Shown: positions 46,101 through 56,430 of the stretch, piece by piece
Numbering within the stretch: the stretch's first letter is position 1
Layout: each line of letters starts with the position of its first letter
NCBI RefSeq assembly: GCF_910592395.1
Contig: NC_088312.1
Location: forward strand, 20,531,292 to 20,591,291
DNA: 60,000 nt
Reading direction: 5' to 3'
Source: Lineus longissimus
Taxonomy: Eukaryota > Nemertea > Pilidiophora > Heteronemertea > Lineidae
The notes under the pieces: model-generated
Database searches by the model: none
Seen by the model: only the letters and a program-made list of their open reading frames with translations
Told to the model about the DNA's origin: nothing
Position numbers and translations under genes: made by a program

Positions 46101-46670
46101 GGTTCGTCGGGGACATTGACTTCTGTTACACCGTAATTAGGGTAGTTTACACGGTACCACCGACCAGACCAGATGTCTCCCAAATATATTCCGCATTTTC
46201 ACAGGGTCAACATGGGGCAAAAAAAGTGAAAAGGTAGAAACTACGTCGGTGAGAAGAGCGATAAGGCCTTACAAATGCGTCAAAAATATAAACAATTTTG
46301 TTCAACAAAGACTTCTTTCCTCTTGGAGAAGATCACGAAATTCCAATAAAAGAATGATAATTGTTTTCGTTTTCAAGTGTAACGTTATGGTGAACCACCA
46401 TCGCAAAATCTCGGATAAAGGATTTCAGATAATCACCCGTGTGATAATAATGCAAACCCTCTGCCGCTGACACTTTACTGAAGAGGAAGACTCCCGATAC
46501 ATTTGAAGTTAATTTTACTTTGAAATTAATTGAAAAAAATGACCAACAGTTGAATAAACAACATGTTAACGGGAAGCATCCTTTCGATTCAAAACTTTAA
46601 GTGAGGTGTATTTGATAAGCCCGCGTTTGGTAGATTTGGAAGCCAGTGACTTTTGGTTGTGATTCCTTCT

Positions 46671-47040
46671 AGAGTGATCGTCGTCAGGCCTTTGATGCCG
46701 AGCAGCGACAACCAACAAGTTTATTACAAGGGCTCATTTTGGGAAGGCTCAACGCCTGCGTAGACATATCGCGCCCACCAAGGGGCATTGATGTCAAGTT
46801 GAACTTTGCTATTTTGGCGATTGAAGGAGATGAATTTCCGTAGAATCTATCTTCTCCTGCTAGGGGGTTAACGTCGTCTTTGCAAAGTTGGCCCAATCTC
46901 CCAATGAGAGGCAATCTATCATTTGCTGCGGATCAAAGTACGCTAGTACACGGTGCAAGTATTACTAAGCAACCGTTAACAATTTGGCGAGGCAAGGAGA
47001 TTAAAGTTTGCCCTGACACTTTGCCCTTCGGAACGTGATA
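46671..47040. other. Coding-like block open on both strands, unidentified
   Basis: Plus strand: one frame is open across about 120 codons with a single TAG, reading AFDAEQRQPTSLLQGLILGR, then GIDVKLNFAILAIEGDEFP before the stop. Minus strand: 46684-46914 is open for 76 codons (MPLIGRLGQLCKDDVNPLAG). The block is less AT-rich than its flanks. It may be a decayed mobile-element or gene fragment; the strand is undecided. Confidence 0.2.
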
Positions 47041-47205
47041 ACGGCTATTCGCAGATCCAGCAAGCCGAATTCCAACCATATTTCGTCGGTCGCTTAGTCT
47101 TTCCTCCTACCAATAATTTGTAAGTGACTTTCTCTGCGACTGCGACCAAACTGACGGTACTCTACATGAAGTTCCAGTAGCCTTTTTGAACCTTTCAATT
47201 AATGA

Positions 47206-47316
47206 TCAATAGGACTTGAGCGATAAGTAGACGGAGTCCATAAAATTGAGGTCAGCTTTCATAACGTTGGATGGTATATACATGTACCGTATCTCGGGCA
47301 GAGGCGTCGGTATTTC
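47206..47316 (-). CDS. Possible terminal exon, 36 codons plus stop
   Basis: On the minus strand ACATGTATTTTGCAG gives an acceptor ending at 47317. The frame EIPTPLPEIRYMYIPSNVMK then KADLNFMDSVYLSLKSY ends in TGA at 47208-47206. The whole unit, acceptor included, is tandemly duplicated 187 bp upstream (next entry). No polyadenylation signal was confirmed. Confidence 0.25.
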   Translation of the reverse strand, partial: EIPTPLPEIRYMYIPSNVMKADLNFMDSVYLSLKSY

Positions 47317-47640
47317 CTGCAAAATACATGTAGTTATTTCAGCGTGCTTTAGTTTTGTGCAATGACATTTTGATAACTCCGCGCTGCCTACAAGTTTCTG
47401 TACAAAATTAAGAATTTGAAGGTGAACCGCTACCAACTGATCCTACAACGCACTCGCAGCACGTTGGCTGGTACCGTGAATCGGGCAGAGGCATCGGTAT
47501 TTCTTGCAAAATTGTTATTTTAGCACGCTTTAGTTTGGTGCAATGACATTATAATCAATCGCTTCATATCTGCACAGAAATGTTTAGACATCCAGATGAC
47601 TTTGAAGACGACTCTATCCTACCAACTGAACATTGGCCTA
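47284..47640. repeat. 187-bp tandem duplication carrying a copied exon-like segment
   Basis: Units start at 47284 and 47471, both with GTACCGT..(A/C)TCGGGCAGAGG then CGGTATTTC.TGCAAAAT. Both continue through TTTAGTTT.GTGCAATGACAT to CTACCAACTGA. On the minus strand the second unit also has an acceptor-like TTTTGCAAG at 47503 and a frame EIPMPLPDSRYQPTCCECVV ending in TAA at 47408. The duplication therefore copied the putative terminal exon. Confidence 0.85.
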
Positions 47641-48097
47641 TATGACTCAACGCAGTCGCTCAAAGCCCGAGAAGGTATTTAAAATTTCGCATCCGTTGCG
47701 CTGTTTTTCTGTCGGGAGACTCAAAGCCATGCATCTGGGGAAAGAGAGAAACGTTGCAAAGAGGATTATTTATTGAATGTCGTTGTAGGATTGTCTCCGA
47801 GATTACCCTGTGTCACAAAGTTGAACATGCTTAAAGGTCGTCAAGTAAAAGCAGATACATAAAAATCGTCATCTTTCACCTCGTGTAATATTAGTGTATA
47901 TCCAATATCAGTAATATTCTATTGGAAAAATAAAGTCTTAGTGTTATAAACTTAGATTAATTTTGCAGAAGTTCACAAACAGGATTAGAATGCGAGTAAC
48001 TAAATCCCTTGATGAATATGACCGGCAAAAATCATCTTTTATAATGTCCGAAGTCTGGAAGTATAATCCTCATGGGACTTGTAGCTGAAACGTGGTC
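47641..48097. other. No supported feature
   Basis: AT-rich unique sequence up to the TTA duplication of the Harbinger element. Confidence 0.5.
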
Positions 48098-48100
48098 TTA

Positions 48101-48710
48101 GGCTGATGTTACATAGGAATGAGCTGCTCACGCCACATTTTTCATCGACTCACGGCTCATTTTCACGTGTCACTCACGAGTGACCGCGGCGGTTTACATA
48201 CAGATCATTTTTCGCTCGTTCATTTGTCACTTGGATTTTCTCGGCGACGCACATGGACTCAGAAGAAGAAGAGATGGCAGCCATGCTGCTCCTGATGGAG
48301 AATAGAAAACGAAAGCGGAGGCGACGGACGAGAACAATGTGGTACATAAAAGTGCTGCATTTTTTGTTTCTCATTTCCAATCGAAATTAGCTATTGTATT
48401 AACGTGTAAACTAATGAAAATGCCGAAAAGTAGCTATACTCACAGTTTCGAAGGCGATATCACTACAAATGCACATGGACGTCCACTTTCTTTGCCAGCT
48501 CATTTCACAAAGAATGAACATGTCCATTCATCGCCTCACGCGTGAAATGACATGAAATGACGTGAGGCGACGAATGCGGGCAAAACTTACAAAATTCACT
48601 TCAATGAGAACAGGTCAATAGGTTTTCCAATGTCCATTCATCAGCTCGCGAATGACAAGTGACAAATGAGTCGTGAGTCGATGAAACGTGAGGTCTATGT
48701 AACTTCAGCC
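48101..48710 (+). mobile_element. PIF/Harbinger deletion derivative, 610 bp, TTA target duplication
   Basis: Left end GGCTGATGTTACATAG (48101) and right end, in reverse complement, GGCTGAAGTTACATAG (48710) are inverted. The TIRs continue imperfectly for 60-80 bp through TTTCATCGACTCACG. TTA lies immediately outside both ends (48098-48100 and 48711-48713), the 3-bp TWA duplication typical of PIF/Harbinger. Inside is the start of a transposase ORF (48253-48390). The right half has subterminal repeats (ATGTCCATTCATC near 48519 and 48633) and a CATCGCCTCACGCGTGA palindrome. The rest of the transposase is deleted. Confidence 0.93.
48253..48390 (+). pseudogene. Truncated Harbinger (HARBI1-like) transposase N-terminus
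   Basis: The frame has an ATG at 48253 and 45 codons to TAG at 48390. It starts MDSEEEEMAAMLLLM and continues NRKRKRRRRTRTMW. An acidic start, a leucine-rich stretch and an arginine block ending in a tryptophan are how invertebrate Harbinger nuclease-like proteins commonly begin. In those proteins the W is usually followed by V(H/R/K)P. Here the homology stops at W (about 48342) and gives way to unrelated YIKVLHFLFLISN. That marks the internal deletion junction, so the DDE catalytic domain is absent and the product cannot be an active transposase. The family call rests on this N-terminal pattern plus the TTA TSD. Confidence 0.8.
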
Positions 48711-48713
48711 TTA

Positions 48714-49188
48714 GGATTGACTGTTGCCGGCAGGGTCAATATCATTTTTCACGTTAACATTCCGACATGTTATGGCAAACTTGATGGATCTTACTGCTGA
48801 ACCAGACAACAGCGCAGGTTTAAAATTTATATGAAGGACACGTATATACATGTATGTGTTTGTTATATTACAATCTTTACAGGAGGATTCCTGTGAGATT
48901 CTTGTCGATCAGGATATAAGGCAGGATAAAGATTCTTGTGAAATATTGTACACGCAGAATATGAAACTGAACATTAAAGATCTTTTTGAACGGACGAAGT
49001 AGGCCTCTCACCATCTTTGCAATTTGTACACAAAAACGCAAGGCTTTGTCTGGCTTCTGTTTTCGTCACAATGTTAAATCCCAGGGACTGGGCAACAACT
49101 CGAGAAATGACTTTATGGCTGCTTCGATACGTTTTATTTCAACGCCATATTACATAAACGAAAAAGTGAACCCATGCAAGGCACTCAC
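48714..49188. other. No supported feature
   Basis: Unique AT-rich sequence. If the exon at 49189-49267 (minus) is real, this would be intronic. Confidence 0.45.
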
Positions 49189-49267
49189 CTAAGTGCATCA
49201 CCGCACACGAACATTTTGGTCGGTAAACTGCCTATTATATCAGCATCTAGCCTACATTGTATCTTGC
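49189..49267 (-). CDS. Possible internal exon (79 bp), donor TTAG|GTGAGT
   Basis: On the minus strand GCAGGCTTTTCCAG is a fair acceptor (ending at 49268). CACTTAG|GTGAGT at 49189/49188 is one of the strongest donors in the window. The enclosed frame is open: KIQCRLDADIIGSLPTKMFV then CGDAL. Too short to identify a domain. On the same strand as the 44912-45123 and 47206-47316 candidates. Confidence 0.25.
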
Positions 49268-50073
49268 CTGGAAAAGCCTGCGGTCTCAAAAAATTCCAGG
49301 ACCAAGACAGTACATCACTTCGCTGTCTCTTCCTCCTTTCTATCTACATTTTTCTTATCTTGTCCCTTCATTTTTGACCCTCAAAGGCTAAATAATCGCG
49401 CCAAAATTACAACGTCCATTGCATATTTTTTTAGTCCAAAAATATATGCGTAGCGGGAAAACAAAACAAATCAGAAAAACGACAAATTTTTGACTTGCCA
49501 ATGGTGCTTTGATAACATTTCCTGGCGGTTGCACTGAAGGCATTCGGTAATGTCTTATCCACAAAAGCGAACAGTTTTGTATTTCACATTGTGTAAATCA
49601 GTTTGATTACTACGTGGCGCGAACATAAAAGTAGGCTAATATGGTCTCTCTTGGGTTTCCTTGCCAAAGTGCGTTATTCGTAGGTGCCCTGTACCTCTAT
49701 CATTACGTTCTCGCTTCGTGCTCTTCCCCATCATATACAAAGCCCATTCCAGCGGGCTAATGAATTGACGGAGAGAAAAACGTACGCTGTATTGTTTCAG
49801 CTCAGATGGTAAAAACTAAAGGCTCCGTGTAAAAAGACACGAAAGCGCATGCGAAAACATTTCGCAGCAGAAAACAGGTAATCTCTACAAATAATCAAAT
49901 CACCACAGCTAGACAATCGATCAAGGGGATATTTGCCGACAATATAAAAAGTGGCCTCACCACTCCGTATTGTTTATTTACAATATATAAGCGCCATCTT
50001 GTGTGCTGCATCCGTCGTTTGGGGATAATCCGTAAATGTTTTATTGGCGCAAGCTATTTTTTCTTTCCCTTTT
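49268..50073. other. No supported feature
   Basis: AT-rich unique sequence; plus-strand frames over 49174-49453 are unconvincing. Confidence 0.5.
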
Positions 50074-50293
50074 CCATTACGCTATTTGCCTCGCAATGAT
50101 GAGGATTAAGGCCTAGCCCAATACACTGTCAGTCTTTTGTCTTCAAACAAAGCCCGCTAACACCTAGGCCGAAATCCCTATTGTTCTACTGCCTTATCAC
50201 AGGGTTATCAGGGGAAATCTTGTAACATCGACCCCGAAACAGCTTTCATGGGTGTCGCTAGTCCTAAACCGACAAGGAAAAATACCCATAATG
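50074..50293 (+). mobile_element. Fam-A MITE, copy 4
   Basis: Begins CCATTACGCTATTTGCCTCG and ends AAAAATACCCATAATG, so the CATTA(C/T)G ends are inverted. The interior has GGCCTAGCCCAATACAC, TCTTCAAACAAAGCCCGC, AAATCCCTATTGTTCTACTG, CAGGGTTATCAGGGGAAATC and GAAACAGCTTTCATGGGT in the family order. 220 bp, near-complete. Confidence 0.85.
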
Positions 50294-50418
50294 CTCAATA
50301 TGCCTTGTCTTGCCAGAGCACGTCTAGATTGTTACATTCTAAAGTTAGATGAAATGTACTTTGGCCTCAGGAAGCCCGATTCACTACCACTGGGGGAGTG
50401 CTCCCGAAGCCTTTTGTG
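50294..50418. other. Spacer
   Basis: Short unique sequence between the Fam-A copy and the 46-bp duplication. Confidence 0.5.
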
Positions 50419-50510
50419 ACCTGGATGGCACTGACCATGCATTCATAATGCATGTCTTCCACTAACCTAGATGGCACTGACCATACATTCATAATGCATG
50501 TCTTTCATTT
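50419..50510. repeat. 46-bp tandem duplication
   Basis: ACCT(G/A)GATGGCACTGACCAT followed by (G/A)CATTCATAATGCATGTCTT occurs twice, at 50419 and 50465. The copies differ at only a few sites in the first 40 bases, so this is younger than most tandem repeats here. Confidence 0.9.
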
Positions 50511-50787
50511 ACCTAATAGCTACCCGGGTGACCGGTGGTCGCGCCATGACCCTACTCCATCTCAGAGCATGCAAATAAATTGTTGATAGAAGCTGTGTTC
50601 ACTATTTGTGTTTTGTAATGCCAAGTAGGAGGAAACTGTCCTCGCGGAAGGACATTTCTATCGACATCAACCAGAAACCTTTCTATTGGCACGTCGAAGT
50701 TACGAGCGAAAAATCACACATACAATGTCATGAATTTATCTTCTATTTCCTCTTTGAAAGTTCTTGTATATTTTATTTGACTTCCAG

Positions 50788-50847
50788 CATACTAATGCTC
50801 ATATTCTCTCCATCTCTTTTCATTGAACCAATCCTTGGTGATAACAG
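50788..50847 (+). CDS. Candidate 60-bp exon, hydrophobic, donor AACAG|GTAAGT
   Basis: TTCTTGTATATTTTATTTGA then CTTCCAG is a plausible acceptor at 50787. AACAG|GTAAGT at 50847/50848 is a near-perfect donor. The frame through both reads ILMLIFSPSLFIEPILGDN with split codons at each end (symmetrical phase). It would be a short hydrophobic, perhaps membrane-spanning, piece. The frame is also open upstream from 50606, so the exon could instead be longer. No homology recognised. Confidence 0.22.
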
Positions 50848-51499
50848 GTAAGTGTATTTTATCAATATCAACACATTTCATCTCGCTATTAGCTTGACAC
50901 TTGTTTCGATTCTTTGTTGGCTGAACAGTATTCCAACCTTTTAGTATGAATCAAAAACACCTGTCAGCTGCAAACCTCAAGGATTTTATTATAGAAAAAA
51001 TTGTTTAAATGAACCGAGAAAGAAATATAAGCTGAAAGTCCCTTATCCGGGGGAAAGTAACATTGATATATCTCCAAGCAATCCGATGCCTGACGAAGGA
51101 TTTATAGCTTTTGCACATTGTATGGAGGACATATCTCCTCTTCCGTCCGATATGATTAGTGTGACCTGGGGCATTAACATAGGCTTTATCTATACTGGCA
51201 ACAGTTTATTAGGGCAGCCGTATTGAATTTATCCGTCCAGACATTTATAGCCTTTGCCTAAATCCAAAACTTTCTCAAGACGCCATTGGGCTCCATAATA
51301 TCCTTTTCAGCAACTTCGTGAACAGTATAATTTTAACATGTGCACGCCTGAATAGTTTTGAACTGAGAAGAACCAAAAATATACGAGTCTTCTGTCGTAT
51401 TAACAGATGTTCGACACCGCTATTCTTAGTGATCGACCAAATCAATAATGATATTGATAACAGTGATTTTTATCTTTTCACTGTACTATCTATTCTCTC
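50848..51499. other. No supported feature
   Basis: AT-rich unique sequence. A plus-strand frame beginning at 51318 runs into the SINE below and is not a gene. Confidence 0.5.
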
Positions 51500-51662
51500 A
51501 AAGCACTTAACAATCGCACATATTATCATTACTGCCCAATCTGACGAACCAAGGCAGCCATGTAGCGCACGCCAGCGCATTTTAGGCCAGTTGAGAGTTA
51601 AAAAGTGGCATCGAACCCGGGACCTCCAAAACACAAGGCCAACGCTCAACCTTACTGCCCAT
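51500..51662 (-). mobile_element. tRNA-derived SINE head
   Basis: On the minus strand 51660-51605 reads GGCAGTAAGGTTGAGCGTTG, then GCCTTGTGTTTTGGAGGTCC, then CGGGTTCGATGCC. This is close to the D-loop, anticodon arm and T-loop of an animal tRNA, with a B-box-like GGTTCGATGCC and an A-box-like AAGGTTGAGCGTTGG. It then continues into a non-tRNA body (ATGCGCTGGCGTGCGCTACA) as in SINEs. It is not a functional tRNA gene: the acceptor stem and exact A box are missing. The 3' limit is unclear. Confidence 0.6.
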
Positions 51663-52221
51663 GTTCGTTCAAACTCAAGTCTGTATCTGATGGCCTCAAG
51701 GGCGCATCCTGTCTTTAATAATGCATGTTTTTGAACATACTTACGGTTTATAGGCGAGCTGTTGTCTGTCTTAATGTCATCTAGCCTATAAGATATGACC
51801 CAGGTCTCGTATGATTAATAGATATTGATGTATAGGAGCATGAGATAAAAGATATCCGGGTTTTTTTCCAGAAGTTTGGTATTTCCAGCATTGTAGTGTT
51901 CTCTTTCAGGACAAGAGAGGTTCTGTTGTAACAGCCCACTTAATTCAAGTGCGAAATGTCATAAAAATTGAGGTTGTTCATTCGAATACTCCCTGGGGTA
52001 GCACCACGCTCGCAGCATCACGATCAGCCAATCGGCAAAGCTAGGAACCAAAATGTCCAGATTTTGTTTCCGGTCACGCATTGTCATTGTTGTAAGAAGC
52101 CAATGTAACAAAGCGGTAACCCAAGATGAACTTATTCATGCGCATGCGTAACCAGATATACAGGTACCGAATCTGGAACTTAACGTGGCGTTTTGCCGGC
52201 GGTTTGGGCTGATTCAAACAC
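51663..52221. other. No supported feature
   Basis: Unique sequence; nothing recognised. Confidence 0.5.
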
Positions 52222-52403
52222 CATTTTGTGAATTGCGTCTGTGGATTGCAATTTTCAATTCACCAAAATGTGTCTCTGATTGTCTGGCCAACGCATTCGT
52301 CTCCCAACAGGGTCATCTCCGCTGTAACTTTGCGTCTGTGGATTGCAATTTTCAAAGTTATAGCGGAGATGGCCCCGCTGGGAGACGAATGCGTTGGCCA
52401 GAC
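52222..52403. repeat. Two adjacent hairpins with different stems and the same 20-nt loop
   Basis: Hairpin 1: CATTTTGTGAATTG (52222-52235) and CAATTCACCAAAATG (52256-52270) around a loop at 52236-52255. Hairpin 2: about 51-bp arms at 52282-52332 (GTCTGGCCAACGCATTCGTC at its start) and 52353-52403 around a loop at 52333-52352. Both loops are exactly CGTCTGTGGATTGCAATTTT. The second stem has about 40 paired bases with a mismatched block in the middle. The 73-codon plus-strand frame here is incidental. Confidence 0.92.
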
Positions 52404-53310
52404 TGACATGGACATCGTCGCCCGTTTAATGAAATAAGTAACCCTGTTACGCTAACACCCGGTTCACGATACTTATTATCGCAGAGTATCGAGAGCTGTA
52501 TGTGGAAGCAATGCCAATCAAGGTACATCACATTTCCCCGATGATCCTCATCAAACCCAAACCGACGATGTCCAATATAGCTTCGTTAGTAAGTATCGAA
52601 AGATTACTTACTGATGAGGGTTTACGTAGCACGGACGCATGAGATTGTCTTGTAACCTGAACCCGTTGTCTACAAGATGCATGAATCAATGATCGTCTTA
52701 CTACACCTCAAAGGTGCTTTTATTTAAAGAATGAAATAAAAACAGAACAATCACGTTGTCTTTACTAGTGGATTCGAACAACTGGTCTAACTTTAGATTG
52801 CCGGACGGGTGTCACTTGTTTCCCATTTCGGAATGATTCCCTTCATGGGTTGGGGCAATGAAAGACAAGTTGACAGGGTTTCTTTCAGAACTTTTTGTTT
52901 CAAATGTACATATAATCGTCTATACATTTCCGCGCTACTTAGATCACATTCTCTTTAGGTCAAATTTCGAACGAACTAGGAATGGTTGGGTCTTGATGTG
53001 CAGAAAATTTAAATACACAATTTTTGATATCTCTACTTCTTACGCAATGCACTGTGCAATTAGTTACTTTTTCAACAAATGCACCTGCAGGCGAGTGGTC
53101 AAAGGCGGAATGACCCTTACGAGTTATTTTCATACCATCCGGTATTTTTCCTTTTGTACCCGTTTTTTGCTCTTTGCGCCGATGGGTATTTTTGCCAGTC
53201 TGTCCGCATGCGGATTTTCTCACGTGGGGACATCCCACCTATAAGCCGTTGCTTACATCAATGACTAAATAGGACAGCATGTACATAATCAAACCTAACC
53301 AGTGAGCTCG
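52404..53310. other. No supported feature
   Basis: AT-rich sequence. A 128-codon plus-strand frame (52858-53244) and a 92-codon minus-strand frame overlap each other. Neither has a domain, and the plus product is just a mixture of hydrophobic residues. Confidence 0.4.
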
Positions 53311-53456
53311 ATGGACGCTGCTTTGATGCTGGCCTTTGATGCCGACGCATGTTTATTGGCTTATCAAAGGGCGGGTCGAGTTTCTTTTTGCGAACTCGCT
53401 GGATGGGTTCGTGCCTTTCGTGAAGGATCACCTGGGGGAGATAAGGCAAACGCGAG
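53311..53456 (+). CDS. Possible first exon, 48 codons, donor GCGAG|GTAACA
   Basis: ATG at 53311 opens MDAALMLAFDADACLLAYQR, then FCELAGWVRAFREGSPGG. The frame stays open to GCGAG|GTAACA at 53456/53457, with TAA immediately after if unspliced. The block is G+C-rich for the window. A second plus-strand frame and a minus-strand frame also cover it, so the strand and frame are uncertain. Confidence 0.18.
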
Positions 53457-54029
53457 GTAACAGAAGGTATAAACGATTATGTGGGAAGGCGCGTCCCACT
53501 GCAAGAATGGCAATCAGGAAAGCTGCACGGAATTAGCTCTTACCACAGGGAATAAGTAAATGGGTTCGCAATTTCTAGTCATTACGCTGGTTACGGGGGT
53601 TAGTGGTGCCATAGTGGTAGGAAAGAATCTTTAAAGGCCAATTCGTGGAAATATCCAGGTTGAGAGAGGCCACATTATATCTGTTCATGAAACTTTAAGA
53701 AAAATCGGTAGACGGCCATTTAAAAGTCTTTATAATTTCCCGCCAGCTACATGTTTATATAAATGCTCATTTACAAATTCATTTCGTCAAAAATGCTTAT
53801 CGGACCACCCTAAGCCTTTTGAAGTTCAGGTGGTTCTAGTTCTCACAACCCCCTCAATATTCCTGCTAATAATCACATACTGCTGCAACTACATTTAGGA
53901 GGAGACGTTAAAAAACCAAATGAATGTTTGTCTCGAAAGGTCTACGGAGGCGGACGGCTTCTTGAAACCGAGACGTTCTAGTTAAATACAGTGTCCTCTT
54001 CCAAATGTATCCCTTTGATACCGAACTGT
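53457..54029. other. No supported feature
   Basis: AT-rich unique sequence. Confidence 0.5.
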
Positions 54030-54235
54030 ATATATTATTATTATGTATCTTTATTCATGTAATAATCGATTACATTGTGGTGTGCGTATAACAAAAGAAC
54101 GGAATGTGACAAAAAGATTCACAAATACCGTACACATAACATAATTTGTATGTTTACAATAGTGTACATGTACATCAAGCCTAAAAAAAACCGGCGGAGG
54201 ACGGCCGCAGAAATCAGAGCCATGCCCCAGTCACC
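54030..54235 (-). mobile_element. 3' end of a non-LTR retrotransposon (5'-truncated)
   Basis: On the minus strand the block runs from GGGCATGGCTCTGATTTCTG and GCGGCCGTCCTCCGCCGG into an A+T-rich trailer. It ends CATGAATAAAGATACATAAT plus AATAATATA. A poly-A signal followed by a short TAA-type microsatellite tail at an abrupt end is typical of CR1/L2-like LINEs and their SINE partners. No ORF2 domain remains. The family is inferred from the tail only. Confidence 0.45.
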
Positions 54236-54332
54236 ATAAGATGGTGCTTATGAGATCTATTGTGTGCACAGGAAGTCTATAGAATTGCATACCATTGCTT
54301 TATCATCAGTGATGATAGAATGAAATATGATA
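54236..54332. other. Spacer
   Basis: Nothing recognised between the retroposon end and the Fam-B copy. Confidence 0.5.
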
Positions 54333-54464
54333 GAATGTCCGGGAACACAAGATTTTGTTATGTGCTTTAATCGGTTAAGGCCTTGCGCCATATACAACGC
54401 AGTAATCCGTCAGAATACAATCGAGATAGACCAGGCACCTTTTCCAGGGAGACATTTTCTACTT
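54333..54464. mobile_element. Fam-B MITE, copy 2
   Basis: GAATGTCCGGGAACACAAGA, TATGTGCTTTAATC, CAGAATACAATCGAGA and TTTTCCAGGGAGACATTTTC match 9609-9757 in order, same orientation. The middle part differs and carries indels. The left end lacks the doubled AAAATGTCC of copy 1. Confidence 0.75.
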
Positions 54465-55388
54465 GAACAAGTTTGCCGGCAGTGTGATATGTTAGGTAAT
54501 TAAATTATGTTATTTATCAATGAAAAACATTAAAATCTTGTCATGCAGTTTCTCTCAGGATATGGAACTGTGAGAAGTTGTATTTTACTTGGAGGAAATC
54601 ACCAGATAACGTGGGCGACGTAACACCCTTAGACTAATTGATTCCCTGAAAACAACATTCCGTTTTAAAGTCTTGATAGTTTTAAACATTGAGACATTAT
54701 CAACACGTTGCTGCAAGATGACAATAGAGACGATGATAAAAACGATCGACGATCGCAAGGCCTAGCTGCCATGGGAGATTATAAAAACTGCTCTACGTCA
54801 CAGGTTAACGTGGGACTTTATGAGTGAAAAAATGCTTGTAACAATATATAAAATGAATTGTATATCTTGTACATTTCCGAAGGAAATCAATGTAATTTAC
54901 TTTGAACCCAAGGTCTCTGTATAAAACAGTTTTTATCCGAACAAAACCCAATAACATCATAAGTTTTTTTTACGATGGCATTGATTTCATTCTGAAAATC
55001 AACATACGTCTCTCCAATTTTTAATAACCAATTCCAATATACTATACCAGTCAACCGAAAAAAGGAAAATCGGGTTCGAGCGAAGTTCTTTGCCAATCTG
55101 ACTTGCGCGCTCGGATCGATCGATGAGAAAAAAACGCTTCCAGTTTAACTCTCTCAGAGACGAAAGAGTCACTATAATTCCATATTGTGTTTGCAAAGGC
55201 TATCACAGGGAATATCAGGTAGGTTTATCACGATTCTATTTGGCATCTTTCTGATAAGAAGTATAATGGACATCGTCCAGTTGATCATGATGTTCCCCTA
55301 CTGGTCGAGTTCAAGTGAGCGCCTTCTGGTTGCTCCTTGAAACCCCTGATTGATTTCTGTGGAGACCGGGGTAATAATATGATATCCC
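54465..55388. other. No supported gene; probable 5' part of the next retroposon at its end
   Basis: AT-rich sequence. The last 150 bases before 55389 (GGTCGAGTTCAAGTGAGCGC and GTGGAGACCGGGGTAATA) probably belong to the retroposon whose tail follows, but the 5' limit cannot be set. Confidence 0.4.
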
Positions 55389-55580
<192 letters not shown>

Positions 55581-56101
55581 GTCTCAAGGACAATTCGATA
55601 TTTTTTGTATTTTGGACAAAAGAAAGACAAAAAGTGGTTGTTCTAACGGTATCGTAACATTAAGAATTTCGGCATTTTAGGTATTAAACTAAGACCAGTG
55701 ACCGATAATGCCTGAAGAAAGGGTTCGACATTGTCCAGAAATCGCTTGTGTTACATGCTAAACACGTATACTCAAACTTCCATGTCTGAGTGTTCCACTT
55801 CCGATTTGATGCTTCCGGTCATCGTTAGTACCCGGATTAAGTGACATCAGACCGGAAATATAAATGACTAAGAACACGATGGATGATGTTGCAATTTATA
55901 GAACGAATTACATTTCGAGACATCAATGATATTCACAGTGATATTGTGATATCTGAGACACCCAAGATAGGACCAGTTCAAACAATTCGTAATATCTAGA
56001 TATAGACGGATATAGATATCAGTAATAAGATTATTGATAATAATGACGCGTTTTTATGTAGTTTTTTTCACTCGCCAGGGTTTGTACCAAAGCACAACAG
56101 C
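55581..56101. other. No supported feature
   Basis: AT-rich unique sequence. Confidence 0.5.
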
Positions 56102-56315
56102 CGTAATGTTAGTTTGCCCTTCCGCAGTTAAAATAATTCAGCCTGGCGCAATACACGGTCTATTATCTTTAAACAAAGCCTGTTCGTACCTTGGTCTTAT
56201 TTCTCCTGTCTTATCCAAGGGTGCCCAGGGCGAATTGTGATAACATCGATTCTCACGAAACAGCTTTCGATGGGCTCGATAGGCCTTAACCGACAAAAGC
56301 AAATAAACGTAATGG
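56102..56315 (+). mobile_element. Fam-A MITE, copy 5
   Basis: Starts CGTAATGTTAGTTTGCCC and ends GCAAATAAACGTAATGG. It carries CAATACACGGTCTATTAT, TTTAAACAAAGCC, TGATAACATCGAT, CGAAACAGCTTTCGATGGGC and AGGCCTTAACCGAC in the family order. It is close to the tRNA-like SINE at 56431-56494, but other Fam-A copies have no such neighbour, so the two are separate insertions. Confidence 0.85.
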
Positions 56316-56430
56316 CGGTGACTATATATTCTGTGTCTCCATTGAGGCACACACTGATCTGGGTTCAGGTTGTTGCTATTTTAGCCCACACCTGAGCTCA
56401 ACCTGTGAAGGACAAAGCGGCGATCAGAGC

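Noticed and set aside
49690-49760. Possible seventh Fam-A fragment (CATTACGTTC ... CAAAGCCCATT)
   Set aside because: Only two short words match and they are not in the right spacing; too weak to count.
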